From Bacteroidota bacterium (GTDB lineage: Bacteria > Bacteroidota > Bacteroidia > SXHM01): 9,148 bases of DNA. Shown piece after piece: positions 1 to 5,955 of this stretch. The position numbers were made by a program, and so were the translations under genes. The DNA lies in NCBI GenBank assembly GCA_005773695.1, contig SXHM01000139.1, positions 1 through 9,148 on the forward strand, read 5' to 3'. Below the pieces are notes generated by a model, which saw nothing but the letters and a program-made list of their open reading frames with translations, did no database searches and was not told the DNA's origin. Position 1 is the first letter of the stretch; the number at the start of each line of letters is the position of its first letter.

Positions 1-151
1 ATTTGTTTTTTTCGTCGGCTGTAAGCTCTTTATCCAAAGTTACTTCCCCAAGATTAATGTTTTTTACATCTAATCCTAATTTATCCAGCTCGTTTTGTAC
101 TACCATAATACAACGATTGCATACCATATTTTTAATAAAGAGTGTTGCCAT
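1..151 (-). CDS. AraC-type regulator with HMA-like N-terminus, 5' part only
   Basis: Fifty N-terminal residues are visible, beginning MATLFIKNMVCNRCIMVVQN; the rest lies to the left of the window. The start has the shape of a heavy-metal-associated fold: a first beta strand, then MVCNRC with a CxxC pair (Cys11 and Cys14), a helix (VVQNELDKLGL) and a second strand (VKNINLGEVTL). From memory of the family, short Bacteroidetes AraC-type regulators open with this 'IKNMVCNRCIMVV...LGEV' segment before a C-terminal helix-turn-helix, so I read it as a regulator and not as a free-standing copper chaperone. The helix-turn-helix part cannot be seen. The start ATG at 149-151 is preceded by an A-rich GCAAGAAATAATT tract, normal for this phylum. 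It is transcribed in the same direction as mobC, 86 bp downstream of it, and probably has its own promoter. Alternative: a small HMA metallochaperone. Confidence 0.7.
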   Translation of the reverse strand, partial: MATLFIKNMVCNRCIMVVQNELDKLGLDVKNINLGEVTLDKELTADEKNK

Positions 152-195
152 AATTATTTCTTGCTCACATTTATATTCATATCAAACTTGATGAA

Positions 196-203
196 CAAAT
201 TTA
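196..203 (-). promoter_or_regulatory. Possible Bacteroidetes -7 box for the HMA/AraC-type gene
   Basis: On the minus strand the sequence is TAAATTTG, a full match to the Bacteroidetes -7 consensus TAnnTTTG. It lies 44 bases upstream of the start codon at 151, in the gap after mobC. I see no good TTTG -33 element at the usual 19-21 bp distance, so the call rests on the -7 box alone. Confidence 0.3.
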
Positions 204-237
204 CGATTTAAGTTGATTGGTCTAACTTCTTGATTGA

Positions 238-2238
238 TTATTCCTTTTGTACCAAATGCTGTAAATTGGGGTCATTCTTGATACGTTCCAATTCGCTTTC
301 AACAATATGCAGAATATCCGATTTTATCTGACGGTAATTGCTTTCAATCTCCCGTTTCATTTTATCTTCTCCGTGTTCATCTACAAAAGATAAGATTTCC
401 GGTATCTTCTGATATACTTTAGTTTCTGCGGCAACTTTTTCATTGTCCACTACAATTTCAGCGTGAAATATTTTTTGCTCAATACGCTCATCAAAATTGT
501 CCGAAACTGAACCCACAAACATACCCTGTGTAAGTGTTGAGATTTTTGAAGCCGGAATAAGGCTGTCTAACTGTGTGGAGATAGAGGTAGATTTATCATT
601 CCTATTAATCGTCATACTTTGGCGTTTCTGCAATACTTTTCCGAAACGTTCCGAAAGGCTTTTTGCCGTTTCTCCTACAACCTGCCCACTGAAAATATTA
701 CCTACCGTATTTTGGATAACCTTGCTCTCTTTGTCGCCGTAATCCCTTGTTAATTGCGAAAAGTCCTGAAATCCTAAACATACAGCCACCTTATTACTTC
801 TGGCAGTTGCGATAAGGTTATCCAGTCCTCTAAAATAAATAGTGGGCAACTCATCTATGATAACGGAACTTTTTAACTGTCCCTTTTTATTAATCAGTTT
901 TACAATTCTTGAATTGTACAAACCCAAAGCTGCGGAATAGATATTTTGGCGGTCGGGATTATTACCCACGCACAAAATTTTCGGTTCTTTCGGGTTGTTG
1001 ATGTCAAGCGTAAAATCATCGCCGGTCATAACCCAATACAACTGCGGGCTAATCATTCTTGACAAAGGAATTTTTGCAGATGCAATCTGTCCTTGTAATT
1101 GGTCTTGTGCTCCGGATTGCCACGCATCCATAAACGGAGATAAGTAGTTTTCCAAATCGGGATAGGAAGTTAAAATCGTAAATACGTCTGAATACTTTTT
1201 GTTAAGCAATTCAATGGCGTGTGGGAAGGTCCAATATTTACCGTCCTCATAGATTTTCAGATACCAAATAATGGCAGCTAATAGGATAATTGGGCTTTCC
1301 ACGAAAAAATCCCCTTGCTTCTGTATCCAGCTTCGATTGAGGTTCAGCATTATGGTATAAGCCGCTTCATAAGCATCAGATATATCCGTCATAAAGTCTG
1401 GATTGAGTGGATTGCAACGGTGGCTCTTGCGTGGGTCGTCAAAGTTGATGACGTAAAATTTGGGTTGGACTTTGTACTTATCCCGATGCTTCAATAAATG
1501 ATTGTAGGCAATGGTGGAAAGGTCATCAAACTTAAAATCATAGATGTACATACTAAAGCCTTTCTCAATTTGCTGCTTGATGTAATTGTTTACGATGGCA
1601 TACGATTTCCCCGAACCCGGAGTACCCAACACGATTGATGCCCTGAAAGGATTTACAATATTTATCCAACCGTTGTTCCATTTGCCTTTGTAGTAAAATT
1701 TGGTAGGCAGGTTAATGGAATATTCGTTTTCCATCAGCTTAGTTTCCTGCTGAAAGCTCTCGTTTTCATTATTGAAAACATCGTCCATCAGATTAGTACG
1801 GAGTAATCGGCTCATCCATACACCTGCCATCAACAAAGCAATATAACCTAACGAGATAGTAAGGATATACAGAAATGTTCCTATTACCGGAGTAAGTTTT
1901 AATAATGGTGTGTTCAGAAAGAACAGCACAAAACCAACGCCCAAAGCCACGTATATTTTAGACCAGGTTATCTTCTCATTTTTTACGCCCTTCGTTCCCA
2001 AACAACTCAAAGCCAACAAAACCAAAGCAAATGCTTTAGTATATAAGGTATGTGAAAATAAACCCGCCGTTCTGTCGAAATTGCCTAATATTTTGTTGAT
2101 TACTTCCAACGTCCAGCCACGTTCTAAAAAGAAACCATAGCAAAACCAATAAAGGTGCATCAGTACCAAAAGAATACTCACTGCCCTCATAAAAGCCATT
2201 ATTTTGGCTAAACCTCTTAAATCGTCTTCTCCCTGCAT
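238..2238 (-). CDS. mobC: MobC, VirD4/TraG-type conjugative coupling ATPase
   Basis: This 666-residue protein is the type IV coupling protein, which joins the relaxosome to the mating channel at the inner membrane and pumps DNA using ATP. The N-terminus has about four hydrophobic membrane segments (roughly residues 15-37, 64-82, 92-111 and 116-141). The cytoplasmic NTPase domain follows: Walker A GTPGSGKS at 205-212, Walker B SSVIIDE at 457-463 (Asp462, Glu463), then a TraG/VirD4-like segment with ATARSNKV and GFQDFSQL at 477-496. The C-terminal 50 residues are charged and helical, a likely contact region for partners. The length is normal for Bacteroidetes MobC proteins and the frame is intact. 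The ATG at 2236-2238 follows an A-rich tract. It is the last gene of the leftward mobA-mobB-mobC operon, separated from mobB by about 100 bp that carry a repeat pair, so it may also have its own control. It ends in TAA at 238-240. Confidence 0.93.
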   Translation of the reverse strand: MQGEDDLRGLAKIMAFMRAVSILLVLMHLYWFCYGFFLERGWTLEVINKILGNFDRTAGLFSHTLYTKAFALVLLALSCLGTKGVKNEKITWSKIYVALGVGFVLFFLNTPLLKLTPVIGTFLYILTISLGYIALLMAGVWMSRLLRTNLMDDVFNNENESFQQETKLMENEYSINLPTKFYYKGKWNNGWINIVNPFRASIVLGTPGSGKSYAIVNNYIKQQIEKGFSMYIYDFKFDDLSTIAYNHLLKHRDKYKVQPKFYVINFDDPRKSHRCNPLNPDFMTDISDAYEAAYTIMLNLNRSWIQKQGDFFVESPIILLAAIIWYLKIYEDGKYWTFPHAIELLNKKYSDVFTILTSYPDLENYLSPFMDAWQSGAQDQLQGQIASAKIPLSRMISPQLYWVMTGDDFTLDINNPKEPKILCVGNNPDRQNIYSAALGLYNSRIVKLINKKGQLKSSVIIDELPTIYFRGLDNLIATARSNKVAVCLGFQDFSQLTRDYGDKESKVIQNTVGNIFSGQVVGETAKSLSERFGKVLQKRQSMTINRNDKSTSISTQLDSLIPASKISTLTQGMFVGSVSDNFDERIEQKIFHAEIVVDNEKVAAETKVYQKIPEILSFVDEHGEDKMKREIESNYRQIKSDILHIVESELERIKNDPNLQHLVQKE

Positions 2239-2300
2239 TGTTTTTAGTTTTAATGTTCGGGCGTGAATTTAAAGGCTCTATATAGTGGCTATACCGATAT

Positions 2301-2333
2301 GGTAGTATTTGGCGGTTCGTGGCAGTATTTGGC
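2301..2333 (-). repeat. 20-bp-spaced 13-mer repeat pair, site A (mobB-mobC gap)
   Basis: Read on the minus strand, two near-identical 13-mers, GCCAAATACTGCC (2333-2321) and GCCAAATACTACC (2313-2301), start exactly 20 bp apart. The 7-base spacer contains GAAC. The same arrangement recurs at 4369-4401 and 6120-6152. A short inverted repeat, TATAG-tgg-CTATA (2281-2293), lies just towards mobC. The pair is in the intergenic stretch just before mobC, so an operator role is plausible but not shown. Confidence 0.8.
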
Positions 2334-2339
2334 TGAATG

Positions 2340-3629
2340 TTATTGCTGACCTCTTTTGCGTTTACGCTTCTTCTTCATTTTGTTAGCAAAATCCTGTTCC
2401 TCGTAATCATCGCCCTGTGCTTCGGGTAACAAACCTCCAAAGGCTTCAATCAAACCGTCTTCGTGTTTTTCAATAGTATTCAGGAAGTCGAACAAATGAT
2501 GAGGTTCTTCCGCAGGAAGATCTGCATCATTTGATGTGGATGTTTTTGGTGGTTGTACGGCAGGTTCTTTAATCTCCGGTTTGATATTATTGTTCCAATA
2601 ATCATTAAAGGTATTGGCAGAAAGTTCCTTGTCTAAGCGTGAACCGTTCCAAACCGTTTTAGAATTGTGGTCTATAAAAGTTATTCCGTAAATACGTCCT
2701 GTATCATTTCTACGCACCACTACATTAATGCCCTGTTCGCCTAACTGCTTTTTAAAACCCTGCTCATCATTTGTTGATTGCAGGGCAATGGTAACAGCAG
2801 CTTTAATGGTAGGTTTTGTCGGGTGGTCTTTTAAATCCTCTTTGCATTTTGCAAAATGCAGTTCCAAAGCCGGAAGCCCTGCATTTTTACCAAACAACGA
2901 AGCCTTGAACGGATGCCCGGCTCTTTCGCCTTTTTCATTTAAAGGAATGTAAAGTAAACCCTGCCGTAGCTGTCCCTGCAATTCGCCCTCCACTTTTTCG
3001 GTGGTAACATTAAACAGGGAAAGCAAGGCATTGTATTCGCCCAAAGTCTGAAATTTATAATAATTCGGCAGGTGACGGACAACCGAAGCAATCTGACTTT
3101 TCACATCGCCTGCTTTGTAATCTACCGGACGGAAAATCTTGACGTTCTGCTTATGTTCTTTATCGGTCGCGGGTATCAATCCGTGTTTCCTTTCGAGTTC
3201 ACGGCACACATTCATAGACCGCATTTTTTCAAACTTGTCAGAGATTTTTTTACCGTTCTCGTCCACACAAACCGATACGATATGAATATGCAAACGGTCA
3301 ATATCGGTATGCTTAAAGACTACAAAAGGCTGTTCGACGTAGCCCATTTCCTGCATATATTCTTTCGCCATTTGCCGAAACCTGTCATCGCTAACCTTAT
3401 CTTTCGGGTCGGGGTTGAGCGAAATATGCAACGTATGCTTTTCCGTATTGCGGTTGGCAATCAGGTAAGGTGCAAAAGATTGTGCTAATTGTGCAACAGT
3501 ATATGCTCCAGTTGGCGTTTCGATTATCTTATTTGCGAACAGAATTTTCCCGTTTTCATTCTCTACTTTGAGCTGATTGTACGCCAATGCACCGTATAAA
3601 TTCCCGCTTCTGCCAATCTTTGCTATCAT
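2340..3629 (-). CDS. mobB: MobB relaxase (MOBP-like mobilization nuclease)
   Basis: A 429-residue relaxase that would nick oriT on one strand, stay bound to the 5' end through a tyrosine and start strand transfer. The nuclease domain occupies about the first 200 residues. Near the N-terminus is LYGALAYNQ with two tyrosines (Tyr12 and Tyr17); by comparison with MOBP enzymes Tyr17 is the likelier nucleophile, but that is inferred. A strand with HTLHISLNP (65-73) is followed by the metal-binding motif at 107-116, His107-x-Asp109-x-Asp111-x-x-His114-x-His116, the three-histidine relaxase signature. The C-terminal part is less conserved, with a proline/serine-rich linker near 362-375, and ends in a very basic tail (KMKKKRKRKRGQQ), probably for DNA binding. 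It begins 8 bp after the mobA stop, so translation is probably coupled. The frame is intact and the length typical. Confidence 0.94.
   Translation of the reverse strand: MIAKIGRSGNLYGALAYNQLKVENENGKILFANKIIETPTGAYTVAQLAQSFAPYLIANRNTEKHTLHISLNPDPKDKVSDDRFRQMAKEYMQEMGYVEQPFVVFKHTDIDRLHIHIVSVCVDENGKKISDKFEKMRSMNVCRELERKHGLIPATDKEHKQNVKIFRPVDYKAGDVKSQIASVVRHLPNYYKFQTLGEYNALLSLFNVTTEKVEGELQGQLRQGLLYIPLNEKGERAGHPFKASLFGKNAGLPALELHFAKCKEDLKDHPTKPTIKAAVTIALQSTNDEQGFKKQLGEQGINVVVRRNDTGRIYGITFIDHNSKTVWNGSRLDKELSANTFNDYWNNNIKPEIKEPAVQPPKTSTSNDADLPAEEPHHLFDFLNTIEKHEDGLIEAFGGLLPEAQGDDYEEQDFANKMKKKRKRKRGQQ
2843..2860. repeat. Perfect 18-bp palindrome inside mobB
   Basis: TGCATTTTGCAAAATGCA is its own reverse complement over 18 bases. 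It lies inside the mobB reading frame, where it encodes part of the LHFAKCKED segment. It may simply be a chance result of codon choice; no function is assigned. Confidence 0.6.
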
Positions 3630-3637
3630 CTGTACTG

Positions 3638-4069
3638 CTATTTTTTCAGGTTCTTTGCTTCAAATTCTTCGGTTATCTGAATGATTTTTTGACACAACAT
3701 TGACATTTCTGCTGTCTGTTTTTCCAATTTGAAAAGGAATGCAGCCGCTTTTTTCTCGGAAAAATTCTTGTACAACAGCTTTACAATCTGGTTATAATTG
3801 ACACCAACGGAACGAAATTGACTGTGAAATGAAGTCAGCCGCATATAAAAATCAACCGTTCCTTTATCAATTTTAACCGATTTCATTTCCTTATTAAACA
3901 GAAGAGAAATGATAAACTTTGCTTTATTTGGCATTCCCGATGCTTCAAAAAGCGATAAAAGTTTGGCATTTTCTTCATCAGTAAGACGAAAGACGTGGCG
4001 GTGGATACTTGGGTCGGTTTTTGCCTTCCGTCCGCCTTTATTTTGTTTTCTGTTATTATTCTCATTCAT
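3638..4069 (-). CDS. mobA: MobA, relaxosome accessory protein (ribbon-helix-helix-like)
   Basis: A small basic protein, 143 residues from the ATG at 4067-4069. A GTG at 4070-4072 lies directly in front and could give one extra residue; I prefer the ATG. After a polar, basic N-terminus (NRKQNKGGRKAK) comes HRHVFRLTDEENAKLLSLFEASG, the strand-plus-helix start of a ribbon-helix-helix-like fold. Next is the GVNYNQIVK motif (about residues 89-97), typical of MobC-family relaxosome accessory proteins, which Bacteroidetes nomenclature calls MobA. A long C-terminal helix (SEKKAAAFLFKLEKQTAEMSM) probably serves dimer formation. Its known role in related systems is to bind oriT and help the relaxase load. 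It is first in the leftward mobA-mobB-mobC operon and sits next to the oriT candidate at 4134-4189. Confidence 0.9.
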   Translation of the reverse strand: MNENNNRKQNKGGRKAKTDPSIHRHVFRLTDEENAKLLSLFEASGMPNKAKFIISLLFNKEMKSVKIDKGTVDFYMRLTSFHSQFRSVGVNYNQIVKLLYKNFSEKKAAAFLFKLEKQTAEMSMLCQKIIQITEEFEAKNLKK

Positions 4070-4093
4070 CACTAATCCATTTTAAATTCACAC

Positions 4094-4118
4094 AAAACCT
4101 CGACTTCGGAGTGGTTTT
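4094..4118. repeat. Small hairpin in the mobA leader
   Basis: AAAACC (4094-4099) pairs with GGTTTT (4113-4118). An inner ACT/AGT stem (4103-4105 with 4110-4112) closes a TCGG loop. On the plus strand the stem runs into two more T residues, so it resembles a weak plus-strand terminator. It lies about 25 bp upstream of the mobA start and may instead belong to the oriT structure. Confidence 0.45.
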
Positions 4119-4133
4119 TTAAGCTCCCGGCAG

Positions 4134-4189
4134 GGCAAGTTGTTTTGAGGCACTAACTCGGTTTCGAGTGCCTCAAAACACAACTTGCC
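4134..4189. repeat. Long inverted repeat, putative oriT core
   Basis: The left arm (4134-4154, GGCAAGTTG then TTTTGAGGCACT) is complementary to the right arm (4167-4189). There are 21 paired bases in two blocks (12 next to the loop, 9 outside), broken only by a 2-base CA bulge at 4179-4180. The loop is 12 bases. A smaller alternative stem, ACTCG-gttt-CGAGT (4156-4169), uses three bases of the right arm, so two folds compete. Large imperfect inverted repeats next to the nick site, close to the relaxase operon, are typical of oriT; the place 65 bp from mobA fits. No nick site can be named from sequence alone. A transcriptional terminator is less likely because no T-run follows either arm. Confidence 0.6.
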
Positions 4190-4205
4190 GTGTTTTGTTG
4201 AACAC

Positions 4206-4230
4206 AAAAATCCGCCCTGCGGGACGGATT
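4206..4230 (-). terminator. Intrinsic terminator reading leftwards, upstream of mobA
   Basis: On the minus strand AATCCG-(T)-CCC-GCA-GGG-CGGATT forms a 9-bp GC-rich stem with one bulged base and a three-base loop, running straight into TTTTT. This is a standard rho-independent terminator shape. No leftward gene ends before it, so it either stops transcripts that start in the 4230-4400 region before they reach mobA (attenuation) or protects oriT from read-through. Confidence 0.6.
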
Positions 4231-4240
4231 AAATGTAACA

Positions 4241-4266
4241 GGGAAAAACGGCTCGATGCCGTTCCC
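4241..4266. repeat. Imperfect inverted repeat
   Basis: GGGAA (4241-4245) and CGGC (4249-4252) pair with GCCG (4258-4261) and TTCCC (4262-4266) around a five-base loop; a three-A bulge (4246-4248) breaks the stem. It adds to the run of four inverted repeats within 180 bp next to mobA. Confidence 0.5.
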
Positions 4267-4368
4267 GTTACCTTCCGTTTTGTAAAAAGACTTTTGCATA
4301 AATCCGTTAATAAAAATATTTGTACAAAGTAAAGCCCTGTTTACGAAAGCATTGTATTGTATAGTAGT

Positions 4369-4401
4369 GCCAAACAGTGCCTTTGAACGCCAAACACTGC
4401 C
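4369..4401 (+). repeat. 20-bp-spaced 13-mer repeat pair, site B (mob-tra gap)
   Basis: On the plus strand GCCAAACAGTGCC (4369-4381) and GCCAAACACTGCC (4389-4401) differ at one base and start 20 bp apart. The spacer is TTTGAAC. Same family and same spacing as 2301-2333 (opposite strand) and 6120-6152. It lies about 370 bp before traA and 300 bp before mobA, pointing towards traA. Confidence 0.8.
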
Positions 4402-4517
4402 ACAGCTCAATCAGCGGTTAAATCAATCGCTTTATTTGCCGTATAATTTTAGTGCAGGTAATAAAAAATGTATCTAAACAAAGAAGAAAATCAGGTTTGC
4501 AAACAGGTAGTTTGGAA

Positions 4518-4581
4518 TAAAAGCATAAGGTTTTAAAAGCATAAAACAATAAAAGTGTAAAAGCATAAAAGCGGTAAAGCA
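4518..4581 (+). repeat. Eight-unit tandem array of an 8-bp repeat (consensus TAAAAGCA)
   Basis: Cut every 8 bases from 4518 the units are TAAAAGCA, TAAGGTTT, TAAAAGCA, TAAAACAA, TAAAAGTG, TAAAAGCA, TAAAAGCG and GTAAAGCA. Three units are exact, four more differ at one or two positions (TAAAACAA, TAAAAGTG, TAAAAGCG, GTAAAGCA), and unit 2 is poor. It lies about 190 bp upstream of traA. It could be an AT-rich unwinding or protein-binding array, or only slippage-derived sequence. Confidence 0.7.
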
Positions 4582-4592
4582 ATTTACCTGTT

Positions 4593-4610
4593 GCAAGTTT
4601 TTCCACTTGC
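4593..4610. repeat. Small inverted repeat sharing arm sequence with the oriT candidate
   Basis: GCAAGT (4593-4598) and ACTTGC (4605-4610) pair around a six-base TTTTCC loop. The outer arms of the large inverted repeat at 4134-4189 contain the same GCAAGT and ACTTGC core, so both may be recognised by one protein. Confidence 0.45.
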
Positions 4611-4767
4611 CAAAGAATGTACCTAACAAGACAAAAATGAAAGCAAATACCTGTGCAGGAAAGTACCGAAAAGAGAATGCAGGAATATAGGAATGAGGTT
4701 ATAATCAGACAAACCAATATTCAATCCTGCAAAACAGATAAAGTGTGTAACAATAAATTTTTAAATA

Positions 4768-5535
4768 ATGGAAACAACAAAGAAAACTTTAAAAATCAGC
4801 TTCTCCACCCAAAAGGGCGGTGTGGGAAAATCCACGATGACCACCTTGCTGGCAAGTGTGCTTCATTACCGTTTAGGTTTTAATGTACTGGTGATGGACT
4901 GCGACTTTCCACAACACAGCCTGACCAATATGCGTGAAAGGGATAAGAGAACCATAATGCAGAACGACTACCATAAAAAGGCAGCAATGAAGCAGTTTCA
5001 AACCATCAACAAAAAAGCGTACCCGATTATTAAATGCAAGGCTGAAACGGCTTTGGATAAAGCATCGGAATATACAATCCAATCTGCGGTTGAACCGGAT
5101 GTAGTTTTCTTCGACCTGCCCGGAACAGCCAATACCAAAGGCGTACTGACTACCTTGAAAAAAATGGACTTTATCTTTTCGCCCATTACTGCCGATCGTT
5201 TGGTAGTGGAAAGTACATTGGGCTTTACCAAAGCCTTTCTCGGACTTCCCAAAACGGACGAGGGAAATCCCGAACAAGAGATGTGGCTATTTTGGAACCA
5301 AGTGGACGGGAGGGAAAGAACAGGATTGTATGATGCTTATCAAAATGTCATCAAAGAACTCAACCTGCCCATAATGGAAACAAGAATAATGGACAGCAAA
5401 CGTTTCCGAAAGGAAACAGACGACACAGGCAGTTATGTGTTCCGATCAAGTTTGCTGCCTGCTGAACCACAGTTGATGAAAGCAACGAAAATGGATTTGT
5501 TTGTCGAGGAATTTTTAAAAATCACTCATCTATAA
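4768..5535 (+). CDS. traA: TraA, ParA/MinD-family ATPase of the transfer operon
   Basis: A 255-residue deviant-Walker P-loop ATPase. The N-terminus has KGGVGKST (16-23) with the signature lysine Lys16 of ParA proteins. Walker A' follows with VMDCDFPQ (Asp44, Asp46 region) and Walker B with VVFFDLPG (Asp116). ParA proteins dimerise on ATP, bind nonspecific DNA and position a DNA or protein cargo. In Bacteroidetes conjugative elements this gene, named TraA, leads the transfer operon. No helix-turn-helix precedes the ATPase domain, as in small type Ib ParA proteins, so autoregulation would need a partner. The ATG at 4768 follows an A/T-rich tract. The next gene starts 12 bp after the stop. The frame is intact. 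Whether it partitions the excised circle, positions the transfer machinery or both is unknown. Confidence 0.92.
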   Translation: METTKKTLKISFSTQKGGVGKSTMTTLLASVLHYRLGFNVLVMDCDFPQHSLTNMRERDKRTIMQNDYHKKAAMKQFQTINKKAYPIIKCKAETALDKASEYTIQSAVEPDVVFFDLPGTANTKGVLTTLKKMDFIFSPITADRLVVESTLGFTKAFLGLPKTDEGNPEQEMWLFWNQVDGRERTGLYDAYQNVIKELNLPIMETRIMDSKRFRKETDDTGSYVFRSSLLPAEPQLMKATKMDLFVEEFLKITHL

Positions 5536-5547
5536 AAACAGTAAAGT

Positions 5548-5952
5548 ATGGCTTCAAATAACAAAAACAACGATTTTGAAAAGCCCAATGTTGATGAGGA
5601 ATACCTTATGAACATCATAAGCGGCGATGAGCTTGTAGCTCCACCGAGCAATAACAAAAAGCAGGATGTACCAAAGGAAACCAAGCCAAGGGAAAAAGCC
5701 CGTAACAGTTCATCAAAAAAAGTGGACTATGAGGAAACGTTTTTGGTCAATCGGTTTCCATCGGGGCGTAACGGCAAGGTCGTTTACATACGCCCTGAAT
5801 ACCACGAAAGATTGCTCCGCATCGTTCAACTGACAAGGGAAGAAAGAACAACGCTCTACTCTTACATTGACAACATTCTCGAACATCATTTCAGGGAGTA
5901 CGGTGAAGATATTACCGATTATTTCAACGAACATTTTAAACCTATTCTATAA
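5548..5952 (+). CDS. DUF3408-type conjugation protein (TraB/TraC-like)
   Basis: A 134-residue protein. The first 60 residues are polar and probably disordered (NNKNNDFEKP, NNKKQDVPKETKPREKARNSSSKK). The conserved part is at about 65-134, with FLVNRFPSGRNGKVVYIRPEYHERLLRIVQLTREERTTLYSYIDNIL, which I recognise as the DUF3408 family found beside traA in Bacteroidetes conjugative elements. The strand (GKVVYIRPE) followed by two helices recalls a ribbon-helix-helix fold, so it may be a DNA-binding partner of the ParA-like TraA, as ParB/ParR-like proteins are; that is inference. It lies 12 bp after traA and 3 bp before the next gene, so the three are surely co-transcribed. The names TraB and TraC are both used for paralogues, so I give no symbol. 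Confidence 0.8.
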   Translation: MASNNKNNDFEKPNVDEEYLMNIISGDELVAPPSNNKKQDVPKETKPREKARNSSSKKVDYEETFLVNRFPSGRNGKVVYIRPEYHERLLRIVQLTREERTTLYSYIDNILEHHFREYGEDITDYFNEHFKPIL

Positions 5953-5955
5953 GCT

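Larger units (their letters stand above)
4070..4767. other. Structured noncoding region between divergent mob and tra operons; likely holds oriT
   Basis: About 700 bp separate the leftward mobA and the rightward traA. I find no convincing gene here: possible reading frames on either strand have no family-like content, and one is just translated repeat. The mobA-proximal half (4090-4270) is packed with inverted repeats. The traA-proximal half holds a pair of 20-bp-spaced 13-mers (4369-4401), an 8-bp tandem array (4518-4581) and a small hairpin (4593-4610). Origins of transfer in this family of elements lie next to mobA, so oriT is expected here. No full TTTG plus TAnnTTTG promoter pair is visible for either operon. 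Confidence 0.75.

Noticed and set aside
213..236. Two copies of TTGATTG after mobC
   Set aside because: Seven-base repeats in AT-rich intergenic DNA are expected by chance; no terminator or attachment-site structure goes with them.
3072..3488. Plus-strand reading frame of 138 codons antisense to mobB
   Set aside because: mobB on the opposite strand has clear relaxase motifs over the same bases; this frame is a shadow.
4153..4410. Minus-strand reading frame of 85 codons upstream of mobA
   Set aside because: It runs through the inverted repeats, the terminator and a repeat pair, with no protein-like pattern; these structures explain the sequence better.
4518..4581. CRISPR-like array
   Set aside because: Units are 8 bp, directly adjacent with no spacers, and there are no cas genes.
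4700..4705. TATAAT as a possible -10 box for traA
   Set aside because: Bacteroidetes promoters use TAnnTTTG at -7; there is no matching -33 element and the local sequence is AT-rich.
4418..4717. Minus-strand reading frame of 99 codons in the mob-tra gap
   Set aside because: Its middle is translated octamer repeat (YAFTLLLFYAF), it resembles no family I know, and it covers a region that looks regulatory.
4724..4730. ATCCTGC on the plus strand, similar to the IncP-type nick-site core
   Set aside because: Only a short match, not next to the large inverted repeat, and the nick sequence for this relaxase group is not known to me.
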